In this document: positions 1-17,128 of the stretch, in pieces
Position numbering within the stretch: the first letter of the stretch is position 1
Layout: every line of letters begins with the position of its first letter
Assembly (NCBI GenBank): GCA_032358165.1
Contig: JAALGY010000031.1
Span: 1,054,001 to 1,118,000 of the forward strand
Length of the DNA stretch: 64,000 nt
Reading direction: 5' to 3'
From: Diplosphaera chodatii
Lineage: Eukaryota > Chlorophyta > Trebouxiophyceae > Prasiolales > Stichococcaceae
Translations under genes and position numbers: made by a program
Notes under the pieces: generated by a model
The model's database searches: none
The model's input: the letters and a program-made list of their open reading frames with translations, nothing else
What the model was told of the DNA's origin: nothing

Positions 1-305
1 CCTGACCCCAGTGTCCGCACACGGTCGAATGGGTTGTGCTCCTGCGATCACATGAGGCAACCAGCTACTAGGCACACAATTGCCATGCTAGAATGCAACT
101 CATCGTCCTAGTCACATCGAGATGTTCCACGCTTCAGCATGCGCACCGTTTGTGTGGGAGCTGAGGCTGCCTGCGTCGGCCTGCTGCCGGCATCAGCCTG
201 CAATACAGAACTTTCCGTCGTGGTATGCCATTGCGCACTGCACCCTCCTGTCGTAAGCATGCAGGAGTCAGCAGCCTGCAGTTCAGCAACACATGCAGAG
301 GCGGT

Positions 306-820
306 TCACCTCTGCGGCTGCTTGCCGGACTGCTGGCTGCTGTCCCCTGTTGGTGAGGTCTGAGAAGGCTGATCTGCCTGCTCTGCCGCCTGCCGCCGCT
401 GCCTGCGCAACTCAAAGGTGAAGTGTGTCAGACACTGCATCGCATATCTTGAGGCAGCAGGGCGCGGGCTGCAGCCAGCTCAGCGTGAGGACCCCCGGCA
501 TGGCAGATTTAAGCCGTCACCTTCGAGCCGCCCGCATGCTGCGACCGCTTGCTGGCTGCCACAAGCGGCTGTGACGAGGCACCCGAGGCCCGTGAATCCA
601 GCCCTGACGCTGCCGCTGCTGCCGCCGCCTGGGAGCGCGTGACGGGCCGGTTCTCCTGCATGCTGGTGAGCTGAAGCAGCTGCCAGCGCAGGCGCAGGGC
701 TGCAAGCCGCTTGATCGTTCGAACCTGCAACCTTATGTGCCGGAACCTCAAGTTCAAGCTCTGCTGAGTCCAGCACGCCCTGGCACACCAGGCCCGTCTT
801 GATCAGGGCACGAAGCACCT
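306..820 (-). CDS. possible C-terminal fragment of an unidentified gene
   Basis: I do not recognise this gene. On the minus strand an open segment at about 306-420 reads as an Arg/Gln-rich tail (FELRRQRRQAAEQADQ...) ending in TGA at 306-308, just after a possible splice acceptor. Upstream on the same strand, about 510-740, is a basic, Ala-rich segment (starting VRTIKRLAALRLRWQL) preceded by a CAG acceptor. A further possible exon at about 730-815 reads VLRALIKTGLVCQGV. Composition and splice-like edges suggest the 3' exons of a gene running leftward, with its start to the right or in exons I could not join. No domain is visible. It could equally be chance open frame in GC-rich DNA. Confidence 0.3.
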
Positions 821-1499
821 ACAGCACGCTCTTATGGGTCCCGGAGCGCAGTAGGGGCAGTGAACGCGGCGCAAACACAGCAGTGTGAGGATCTGGCAGT
901 CCGCATTTTGTGCGGCCGCTACTACGTAATCGAAGGGTATAAGGTGTTTTGCCGCGCCAAGAACGCGACGAGCGCTCGCGCGATTTGGTGCGTTGCATGC
1001 ACTGCTGGCGCTACGCTTACAGATGCAAGCATTGCACCAGGGAGAGCGCAAGCTGGTTCCCAGATCCGTCATTTGAACACAAGCAGGCTCCCTCAGGTGG
1101 CCCGTTACTTGCACAATTGCAGCGGGCGGTCGACCTCCGCAAACAACGCAACCGATACTGGATAGGCTGCAAGACTAGGTCGGATCATCATACGCACTAG
1201 ATTCAGCTGCAGCAGTCCTCCCAGCAAATACCGTCCGCTGTCGCCATGGTGCGAACTCCTGCACTTGCGCTGAGGGTGCAGTTCAAGTAGACAAGACGTG
1301 TAACTGCAGGAGAGAAATTTGATTCCAGATGACATTGCAGGATCCTGAGATGCTCGAGAAGCGTTGTGCTATATGCAGCAGCCTCCTAGCCTTCACAGCT
1401 CCTGTGTGCAGTGCTGCCCGCCATGTCAGATTGCGGCAAGCTGATTCTGTAAAAAAGCGCCTGCATTTTGATCGGTTCGATCAGCCTTTCAATTCATTC
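821..1499. other. upstream region of centrin, no gene assigned
   Basis: A short plus-strand open frame at 860-1165 lacks family resemblance and splice support. The stretch lies between the leftward fragment and the rightward centrin gene, so it probably holds the centrin promoter and 5' UTR. I see no repeat or RNA gene in it. Confidence 0.4.
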
Positions 1500-2628
<1,129 letters not shown>

Positions 2629-3280
2629 GGCAATGTATGCGGTGCAACACTCCCTGCAGCCAGCTGCACATGCTGGCTGCAATGCTTTACGAGGCTTGTA
2701 TCAGCTGCGAGGCGCTGTGCCACTCGTGCGGTTGGGAGCTCTCCATGAGCCACATGCCGACAAGTCGTGCCAGCATCCCATATTGTTTGGTATCACGCAG
2801 CAGCTGCCAATGATGAAGTGCTGGAGACTGTAGAGCTGTCCGATAGTGTAGTCAGTCGTCAACCTGAGGAGCCTCTTGTGCTATTGCGCTCTCCCAGTGT
2901 AAAATAGTCCAGGACCTGGTAGAGGAACCTGGAAGCAGCCGCCACTTGGCCGCACATTATAGGGGACCTCATTCTACATACACACCTTTGCATTTCTGGC
3001 TAATTTCAAGTGCATGTCCGTGCAGCGCCTGTTCGACGTGCCGGATCCGTGTCAATGTTGCTCATGCAAACTGAGGGCTGTTTGCTCCCTTGAGGACGCT
3101 GCATGGCGTCCCCACGCCCAGATGTGAAGTGCGTACATCCCAGCAGCGCCCTGCTTCACACCAACGCAGCGGGCGGGCTCTGTAAGACCAGCCCGCCCTG
3201 CCACGCCCTGTCGTTGCAGTACGCAGCATCAACTTGCTCGTGGAGTCGTGGATCACCTTGCTCCAGCAGACCATCAGAAG
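2629..3280. other. centrin 3' region and intergenic spacer
   Basis: The centrin 3' UTR is followed by the promoter region of the next plus-strand gene. A TGTAA poly(A)-type signal lies at 2898-2902, 270 nt after the centrin stop. No coding signal is convincing here. Confidence 0.5.
2898..2902 (+). terminator. TGTAA poly(A) signal, candidate for centrin
   Basis: TGTAA is the usual green-algal polyadenylation motif. This one lies 270 nt past the centrin stop codon, a plausible 3' UTR length. A 5-nt motif is weak evidence on its own. Confidence 0.45.
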
Positions 3281-6200
3281 ATGGCAGGGGTCGCTGGCAT
3301 CGAAGGTTTGCACAGCGTGGAAGGCCTGTGCGACCTGTGCGGCGAGCAATGTGATACGGAGACTCAGGAGCTCAACGCCCTAACATGCACGTTTGTACCC
3401 AACTGCCCGCCCGAGGCGAGCCTCTACCACCAGGAATGCCTCGAGCGGTACCTGAAAAACATACGCTGTGAGAGGTAAGCAAACATTGATGTTGCACCTG
3501 ACGCTGGGTGACATGGTTTCGGAGTCATGTCAGCGTACTGTGACGAACACCCTCGGGTTGGGCCTCAACGCTGAGGCAGGTCAATCCCAAGGAGGCCGCC
3601 AGGACGCAGCATGCAAGCGACTGCGCTGTTGAAACTGCGCAGGACATTGCTCTGCTTGTTGCGTGCTTTGTCTTATGCGTTGGTGCTGTGATATGCTGCA
3701 GGAACCGCAAGACGGGCTTCAAATGCCCGCGCGGTTGCGGAAAGGGCACGCAGTATCTGGAGCCATGCCGTGGCAAGGTCTGTCCTGTTCTCCTGGTGTA
3801 CACCTGACGTCCTGCAAATATGTCAACACAATCGCTGTCGTCTTTGTGCTCATGACACGGTAGTCTTGTCGCAGATTGACAAGTCGCATCCCATTCACGT
3901 ACGGAACGACAACAACAAGAAGCGCAAGAAGGTTGGTATATAGTGCTACTCCATAATCGACCCCTTGCTGCTCTGTGTTCAGATGTCTACGGCACGACCT
4001 TGTGATTGCAGCCATATCAAACAACATGCAAACCCATTTACGATCGGCACCAAGTCAATCTTCCTGCAGGCGAAGATGCCGGAGCCGCAGCCGGACGTGG
4101 TTCCACGCTTCGGCCCTGCAGCCAAAGCAGCACGCGCCAAGGAGCGTGAGCAGGAGCTCGCCAAGCTCAAGGCGCAGCAGAAGGCCGATGCAGCTGTCCG
4201 GAAGTGCGACACAGCCATCTCATTTGCTCACTGCTGTGTCCTCATCGCAACCTGTGGCCAGAATGTTCATGTAGGCGTGCGACTGCCAAACCTTGGGGCC
4301 GACATGCCCTGATGCCATCCTTCACACCTGGTACCTCTTTGTGTTAGCAGGGCAACAGCAGCAGCGCCTCTTCCAAAGGCCAAGGCAGCAGCTGCCAAGA
4401 AGGAATCCTTGGCATCAGCAGCAGCCGCAGCCCGCAGGGAGCTTGGACTCACCAGTGGCTCCAGCAAAGCGGCACCAAAACCAGCGCCAGCAACGGCTGC
4501 CATTCGCAGCTTCGAAGACCATGTGGCAGTGCGCAATGCAAAGTTGCCAGTGCGAGCGGCACAGGTGCGATGTGCACGAGCCTTTTGGCGGTGCATCTGA
4601 AGGATATGCACCATGAAGCTGTAATTATCCTGTTGACAATGCTTGGAGACTAGTATGATGTCATCACACGACAAGTGTCACGGCAGGTGCCGGCGCCAAG
4701 TGCATGGGGCAGTGCCAGCACAGCAGCTGCCATGGCAAAACGGCCAGCTGCTGCACCCGTGCGTGTGGTCAGCCCGCCGGTCATGACATCTGTAGAGGCT
4801 TTCCCTGCGGTGTCAGCCGCCAACAAACCGGCAATTTCGGCACCTCATGTGAGGCTACTTGTGGTGTCGGTACTGCCGTACGATGTCATCCACTGAAGTT
4901 AGTTCTGGCATGCTTGTGTGATGCTGTACCGCTTGCCTCATCTGTGTCCTTTTGACGCTTGGCAGGGGCGCTGGGCCAGTGGCAGTACGCTGCTGTCAGC
5001 TGCGTCGTCAGGCACATCACATGCCTCCAGCAGCAGCTCAACGCCGCAACAAGCACCGATGGCGGCAGATGCCATGCAGCCAAGTGCCTCGTCAGCAGCA
5101 CCCAAGCCCGCGCCCGCAGGGACCACAGCCAGCCCGGACGTCCCGAAGCTCAGCAAGGCGCTGCGCAAGAACATGCGGCGGGCAGAGCGGAAACGGGAGA
5201 AGGAGGCTGGAATGTCGGTGGTGTCGGAGCCGTCGCCGCCCGCGACGCCGCACCAGACGCCCGGCCTGGCCGCGACCCGCTCGCCGCTGTCGTCCCCAGC
5301 CTGCAGCGCCCAGGCGGCGCCCGATCTGCCCGGCCCTGCAGCAAGCGACGGCGCTGCGGCTGTGCAGCCGCTGCCGCAGCTGAGTCTGGACGGCGATGTG
5401 CTGGACCGCTGCCTACAGGTTGGTCCGCATAAAAACTGTTGTGTTGTGTGCTGAGCATCAGCAGAGGCACAAGTATCAGCTGCAACTCAGCACCCATGTC
5501 TTAAGAGTGAACGATGACCCGTTGTATCTGGCCTTTCAACATGAGGCTGCTGGCCACCTGTTGTAATGCATGACCGTCATAACATGTGCTGCGCTGCAGC
5601 TGGTGGCCACGCACAAGATGCAGCAGGCCAGCCTGCAGCTGCAACGGTTGGGCTTCCCCCAATGGCAGGCGGCGGTCGCAGTGCAAGCTGCAGGCTGCTC
5701 ACTGCACCCTGCTGTGCAGTGGCTGTTGGAAGGCCACGTCAGCTCACAGTCGCAGGCTCAGCGGCTGCTCCTACAACAAGGTGCACACTGCTGATGCTTC
5801 CTCTGATATTTCTGTACGTCTGGGCTGCACACGCATCCTTCTTTGCTGTCGCATGTGCTGTTGTGCGCACTGTGTTTAGTTTGCTCACTTCACAACGGTG
5901 TACTCTCGATCCTGCCGTGGTGTCAGCTACATGTCAGAACGCTAGCATGCACGCACCAACGAACCATGGTGACTCACTGCAGCGCCACTGGCAGTGGATG
6001 TCACGGATGAGGCGGCCCAGCTGGCAGCGGCACCTGCAATGCTCGGGCAGTGCCAAGAGTACGTGTGCCAAGAGGTGACACGTCAGAATGGCGACGTGGC
6101 TGCGGCGCTGTGTGCTCTGGGACGCCCAGCCAGCAGCACCAGCACCAGCAGCGGCAGCGGTGTGAGTGGTGGAGTCCGACAGCGACACCAACGCACCTTC

Positions 6201-7631
6201 TCCCCGCTGCAGGCATCGCCCCAGACCCAGCTTGCGTGACTTTCACATGCCACCTGCACTAGATTCAGCATGTTGAGGCGTCGTGGCCAGACTGTGCACA
6301 TGTCATCCGTAGCTCATTAGCACAGGCAATGTGCACCCTGCTGCCGCCAACTGACTGCAGCATCCGGTGTTCCCTGCAGCCATCGCTACTGCCACAGCAG
6401 CCAAACCTACAGCCACAGCAGCAGAGCCCTGCCGCACGACCAGCCGGCAGCTGCAGCGACTCGCTGCGCCCGCTGCTGGATGCGGTGCTGCCTCGGGAAC
6501 TGCTGCCTGGCGGGAGGGGCCACGTGCAGGCAGCAGCGCCTGGAACCGGCAGCACATCTGCTAACGGTCTTGGACCCCACCTCGGCAGCGCGGGCATCGC
6601 CTTTGGAGGCGCACCATCATCGTGCACGCCGTCCAAGCAGGCGGCAGGCGCCTTCAGCAGCGTGGGCGATGGCGCCGCGCACAGCCGCGTGTCTAGCTTC
6701 GACATGCTGTCGGTCGGCAACCCCTGGGGCGACCTGCAGCCCATCAGCAGGTGCAGCTTGCCGACAGCCAGAGGGCAGTGCCATGCCTGACTTGAGGACG
6801 AGTCTGATCGGTTGCTCGCTTCACACACTGTTGTCCTGTGCTGCACTTCCCAGACTGTCCGCTCGTGCCTGCAGCAGCGATCAGCACCTGCAACCAGCAG
6901 CTCAGAAGGCCCAGCAAGCGGACACCGCCATGGCTTTCCAGCAGCTGACGACGCCTTTCGGCGCGATGGGGCCGTCACAGGTGTCAGGCATGTCGCCAAC
7001 ACTCAGCAGCGCATCGCAGCAAGGTGTGCTTGTGTGCTTCGAAAGCCAGACATCGCTGGCTGTACATCATGGATGCAGCTTGCTCTCGACCTGCAAAGCT
7101 TTCTTCCTCATGTGTTGTCCACACGATGCTGGCTGCAGGCCGCCAATCGCAGCTGTCACTGCCATCATTGTACGGCAGCCCAGCCTCGTTTGGTATGCCG
7201 CTACCCGGCTCTGCGGGGCTGGACCAGTACGCGTCCGTGGTGTCGAGCCAGCCGTCCTGGGTGTCTGCTTCCAGCAACCTGTGGGGTGCGCCGGGGGGCC
7301 TGCCTGACGTGCTGGGCCGTGGCGCCGGCAGCCTGAACAGCACAGGTGCAGCGGATCTGGTGCTGCATATCCTGCAGGATGCAGTCCGCCTGCCGCTTCT
7401 GCCCTGCTCCAACATTCATCATGAGACAACAACCTGCATTGGGTGTGCACAGGCGGCTCAGTGCAGCAGCTGTCGGAGGCGATGCCGGCGGCTGCACTGC
7501 TGGCAGCAGCTGCTGTGGCGAGTGAGGCAGAGGCAGATGCCAGTGGCAACGGCTCTGTGGGTGGTGGCAGCGGCATGTCATTAGGCGAGAGCGAGCTGTC
7601 GGCGCTGATGGCGGCGCTGATGGCACGCTGA
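3281..7631 (+). CDS. RING-like zinc-finger protein with UBA-like domain, function unknown
   Basis: The first ATG of exon 1 is at 3281, and exon 1 ends at 3474 before GTAAGC. Exon 2 (3702-3777) and exon 3 (3875-3931) continue a cysteine-rich N-terminus: CDLC, then C, NC and a YHQEC step, then GFKCPRGCGKGT. The spacing suggests a RING-like treble-metal fold. An exon with PEPQPDVVPRFG and an Ala/Lys-rich helix follows, then long Ala/Ser/Pro-rich disordered exons with a basic patch (KALRKNMRRAERKREKE, about 5155). At about 5600-5770 is a helical segment (LGFPQWQAAVAVQ...HPAVQWLLEG) that fits a UBA fold, with a second weaker one at about 5995-6120. The tail has NPWG and NLWG motifs and ends at the TGA at 7629-7631. 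Zinc finger plus UBA suggests a ubiquitin-related role, but this is inference. Some middle exon edges are uncertain. Confidence 0.7.
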
Positions 7632-7754
7632 GAGGGCCCCTTCGTGCTGTATGTGGTGCTGTGTGCTGTGGGCAGCTGGGCCTATGCGGCTGAGAACAGT
7701 GTAGTTGCAATGACCCGGAGAAGGAGCTTGTTCCTAACGACAGCAATCCTGCAA

Positions 7755-7759
7755 TTACA
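7755..7759 (-). terminator. TGTAA (minus strand) downstream of the 82-aa gene
   Basis: TTACA on the plus strand reads TGTAA on the minus strand, about 149 nt past the stop of the small gene at 7908. It fits a poly(A) signal for that gene. It also lies in the likely 3' UTR of the convergent zinc-finger gene. Confidence 0.35.
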
Positions 7760-7907
7760 TTCCTACAGAGCTAGCAGTATGGCAAAGACCCATCACGCTG
7801 ATCAGGCATCCCCGAGCTTCAGCTTGTAGCCGGACACTTGCCCAACTTGCACGGCAGCACAGCACGGATGCAAAGCTGAGTAGTTTTTCCAATGCACGAC
7901 TCGTTTG

Positions 7908-8156
7908 TCACTTGCGCGGCGGCGGCTGATCCTTGAATAGCTGCTCGCTGCCCTTCTTCAGCTCCTCCTGGAACGTCTTGACAAACTCAGACGCCTGAGA
8001 CGTGAGCCGCTCCTTGTGCTCCCCGCCTTTGGAGTTGAGCTCCTGCATCCAGGCGTTCGACCGCACGGCAAAGCGCTGGAATGTCTTGCTGTTCGCCAGC
8101 GTGTTCACCAGGACCTCGTTGAACACATAGTTCATGACTCTGCCGAAGAACGACAT
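7908..8156 (-). CDS. small conserved-looking protein, 82 residues, unknown function
   Basis: This is a single-exon frame starting at the ATG at 8154-8156 (MSFFGRVMNYVFNEVLVNTL...) and ending at the TGA at 7908-7910. The N-terminus is hydrophobic and amphipathic. The middle has NSKTFQRFAVRSNAW, followed by a Lys/Glu-rich helix and a short tail ending PPPRK. It resembles small uncharacterised plant proteins that begin with an MSF-GR-like motif and contain an FQRFAVR-like stretch, but this is from memory and untested. I see no catalytic motif. The frame reads back only to a GTG at 8177, so 8156 is the likely start. It is convergent with the zinc-finger gene on its downstream side. Confidence 0.7.
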   Translation of the reverse strand: MSFFGRVMNYVFNEVLVNTLANSKTFQRFAVRSNAWMQELNSKGGEHKERLTSQASEFVKTFQEELKKGSEQLFKDQPPPRK

Positions 8157-8867
8157 GCTGGATGATGCTTGCCTCACACGGCCGTCTGACTGTGTTCGAT
8201 TCGGTCACCCCTCACGGGTGCCGCTGCACGCTGACAAACCGGCGATGATGCTTCGCAATTGCACGACTTTCCAGCTTGCCGCACTGCTGATGTGTTGCCT
8301 CTGCCCGGATGTACCAGTCAATCTCAGGCAGCCACGTGCACCTGCAAGTTGTGCTGTGACGCGCGAAGCTTGTATGCGTGTGCGCTTCCAAACGGAGTTG
8401 ACACGCTCGCAAGGTGTTGGGAAGGCTGTGCCAACGACAGAATGTGGCGCCAGCACAAGCTTCTCGGATGATACCATGTGCCTGGCAGCAGGAAGCAAAT
8501 GACTGTCATGCCAGTGCCCAGCAAACTCTGTTTAGCAGCTGCCTAGAGTTTTGGCCACTGCTTGGTTCGCACCACCATGTCTGTCATGTGTGCCACAGGG
8601 CAGCACTACATCATGTGTGACTGTGTATGGGGGAGCCACCGCCGCCGTCAATGGGCTGCTGGCAGTAAGACCGCTGCTTTGTTTACTTACAAGTGCGTCT
8701 AAAGCACCCCGAAACCACTGCAGCCAATCACGACGGCCAACGATCAAACCATTGTCTCTCAGCTGGTCACATGCTCCGGGTCAGTCTTTCTGGCAGCACT
8801 CGCTAGCTATCCAGCACAGTATCACGATGTCAGAGGAGCAGCTGTACGGGCTGCGATGCTGGCGCCG
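8157..8867. other. spacer between the 82-aa gene and MCM6
   Basis: Both flanking genes run leftward, so this holds the MCM6 3' UTR and the promoter of the small gene. A minus-strand TGTAA lies at 8687-8691, 177 nt beyond the MCM6 stop. No gene or repeat is seen. Confidence 0.45.
8687..8691 (-). terminator. TGTAA (minus strand), candidate MCM6 poly(A) signal
   Basis: TTACA on the plus strand reads TGTAA on the minus strand, 177 nt downstream of the MCM6 stop at 8868. It is a short motif and is supported only by position. Confidence 0.4.
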
Positions 8868-14681
<5,814 letters not shown>

Positions 14682-15116
14682 GGTTGCAGCGTGTGTGCAG
14701 CAAGCGGCTGGTGCACAGAATTTGCGTGCATGTTTGCTTGTGCACCGGCAGGATTTGAATCTTGAACGGATGCCCGATTGGAGCGCCTTTCAGCGCCCAG
14801 CTCCTTGTGGGGAAGACGTGATCGGATGAGTCATGTTTTGTTTGCTTGAACAGCGAAACGTTGCGTGCGTGGACTGTGCAGACGCTGCGTTACATTTACA
14901 GCAGCTGACACACAGTGTCCATGCTTCTGCAAAGCTTCAAGCTCTGCGATGCGAGTGACGCTACCCGTCCTGTGATGTGATCCGCGGGTGAACTTCACGG
15001 CCAGCCGTCTGGCTGTTCAACAATTGACTTTTGACATGTGCTTCAACGCGTGTACGCAGTAGCGTGACGCTTTCGACCGTGTGTCGTGGCGATCAGCCAG
15101 CTCTGGGTCGACGGAC
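14682..15116. promoter_or_regulatory. divergent intergenic region, MCM6 and coiled-coil gene
   Basis: MCM6 is transcribed leftward and the coiled-coil gene rightward, with 435 nt between the two start codons. Both promoters must lie here. A GC hairpin at about 14779-14803 (GGAGC stem) stands out. I looked for clear E2F sites (TTTSSCGC), expected for an S-phase gene, and found none with certainty. Confidence 0.5.
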
Positions 15117-16673
15117 ATGCAAGCAGCAGACGGACTGGGAGTTGCAAGGCAAGACTCGCAGCAGGACGAGCTGCGCATGCCGGCTGGCGGCGCCAGCGAT
15201 GTCACGACGGAGGCTGTACTCAGCCACACTGGCGAGGTCTTCGAGGCCTTGCAGCAGAAGGCACGTCTGCTGATGTGACATTGTACCGCAGCAGTCCTGC
15301 CAGCGCTGCGGTGCCATGATGTTGAACAACGGGGCATGTATGGGTCGGCGCGGCTGACTTCCGACTGCGGAACGCAGGTGCAGGAGCTGAACGCGCAGCT
15401 GGACGGCAGCCGCGGTGGTCCCCCCAATGAGTTTCATTCGCCACTGCACCCAGACTTGCTGGCAGGGCATGAGGAGGATGGCGCCTCAGCGGCTGCGCCC
15501 ACCACGCCCGACGGCCAGAGTGCGCCCCGCCTGGCTGCGGGCATGTACAGCCCTGAGGTGGAGCAGTGCGTTCGGCAGGTGAGGTGGCGCCCAGATCATG
15601 CCCAACAATGGCCGCGGCAAACGGTCATGACACCTCACCAGGAGGGTGCACGAACGGCTTGTGCCTGTGCCGACAAGCTCGCCTGACATGTCCACAGCGC
15701 TTTGTGGTGACACGGTGCGGGCATGTGCCGCAGTCGGTTGCGGAGCTGGAGGCCAAGCTGGAAGGGGTGTTGGAGGGCGTCGCAGATGATCTGGCGGCGG
15801 AGGTCAGCCGCGAGCAGCAGCACCTGCTCCTGATGCAGTCGCAGGTCGACAAGCAGGTGCCGCCTCACCTGCGAAATAGCAGACGGGTGCTGTGTGACTG
15901 GAGACTGCACCGGTCTGAGGTGGCAGCCAACTTTACAGCTCAGGAGGCAGATCTCCCGTCACACGCCTGCTGATTGGGCTTGGGGTTGAGAGTCTAGTGT
16001 ATGCTTATCGTGTAGCAGCTTGAGGTCTGCTGCCGCTCCGCAGGGACAGACCCTGCTGCGGGAGATATCTGCGCTGCAGAGCCGGCTGGATCAGGAGCGA
16101 ACTCAGCGCTCCTTTGTGCAGTCTGCCGTGAAAGACTCCAAGGACGAGGTGTCCATCAAGCTCCAGCAGCAGGTCAGGTCGTGTCCAAGACCGTAATGTC
16201 GGCCCGCCGTGCGTTGCATAGTGCAGTGCAAGCTGTATGGCTGATGTTGCCCTTCCCCTCGTGTCGGTGCTGTGGAAGTCCTGATGGTTCGTGTGCTCTG
16301 TGCAGGCACAGGAGCTGGCTGCCCTGCGGAAACGGCTGGCGACGCTGGAGACGCCCTGGCTGATCCGCATGCTGGGCTCCCTGTCACAGATGGTTTGGGG
16401 GCCCTGCGGCAGTACAAGCCCCGCAGCGGCATCACGTGGTCCTGCCGGCATCTCATCTGCAGCCGGCACCGGAAGCTATCAGGTGATGCCATGGTCCACA
16501 TGCCACCTAGTCGAATCATTGGGTGTCAGCGCTAACTGCCGCGAGTGTTCCGAGTCCCTCTCTGCGAGCCATTGCAGGTGATGCCGGGCTCGCCCTCAAC
16601 CGGCGACGGGCGGCAGCGGGCGCCCAGCGTACCACATGCCACGCCGCCACAGCAAGCGCAAATGGCCAACTGA
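15117..16673 (+). CDS. coiled-coil protein of unknown function
   Basis: I do not recognise this gene. The first in-frame ATG is at 15117 (MQAADGLGVARQ...). Successive exons encode a heptad-like helix (VLSHTGEVFEALQQK then VQELNAQLDG), an Ala/Pro linker with SPEVEQCVRQ, and a long coiled coil (SVAELEAKLEGVLEGVADDL...LLLMQSQVDKQ). Then come LLREISALQSRLDQERTQR, KDEVSIKLQQQ and AQELAALRKRLATLE. The last exon gives a Ser/Pro tail ending at the TGA at 16671-16673. Introns are short and GT-AG. No enzymatic motif is visible, so a structural, tethering or cytoskeletal role is only a guess. It is head to head with MCM6. Confidence 0.65.
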
Positions 16674-17128
16674 GGCTTCCGTAGTGTCATGCGCCTGGCA
16701 ATACTGACGTGACGTTTGCCATTGCAATCAGCACAGAACTGACGTTGGTCCAGCAACGACCCTTCATGACTTCAGATCGGATGGTGTTGTGGTTTCCTCG
16801 GTTTCCCTGTCAAAGCCGTGACAGCTTTGCGCAATGACCACTGTGCTTGTGCTGGGAGTGCAGTTCTAGCAGGTTGCATGTGGCACATTGCACAGCTCTC
16901 TGCACTATCAACACATAGCATCTGCACCATTGTGATCAAGACAATCAGGACCTGTAAATTACTGGGATGAAGCTCAACACTCTGGCAACATCATGTACAC
17001 GCTGCAACCAGACTCAGACTGACCACCAGTTGGAGGGAGGGGATCTGCATCCTTCCGTGTGCTGACCACGACAAGTACACAGGTTTGACCAAAGATGCTG
17101 CAGAAAGAGCCCAGCTAACTCCAGGTCG
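16674..17128. other. convergent 3' spacer, coiled-coil gene and SWIP
   Basis: The two genes converge here. A plus-strand TGTAA at 16953-16957 is a candidate poly(A) signal for the coiled-coil gene, 280 nt past its stop. Nothing else is seen. Confidence 0.45.
16953..16957 (+). terminator. TGTAA poly(A) signal, candidate for the coiled-coil gene
   Basis: The motif lies on the coding strand 280 nt after the stop codon at 16673, within the convergent spacer. Confidence 0.4.

Noticed and set aside
860..1165. 101-residue plus-strand open frame upstream of centrin
   Set aside because: No domain, no good start context and it overlaps an equally long frame on the other strand.
14731..14815. minus-strand tRNA-like segment (TTCAAATCC near a short hairpin)
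   Set aside because: No acceptor stem or anticodon arm can be paired around it, and the T-stem closing pair is missing.
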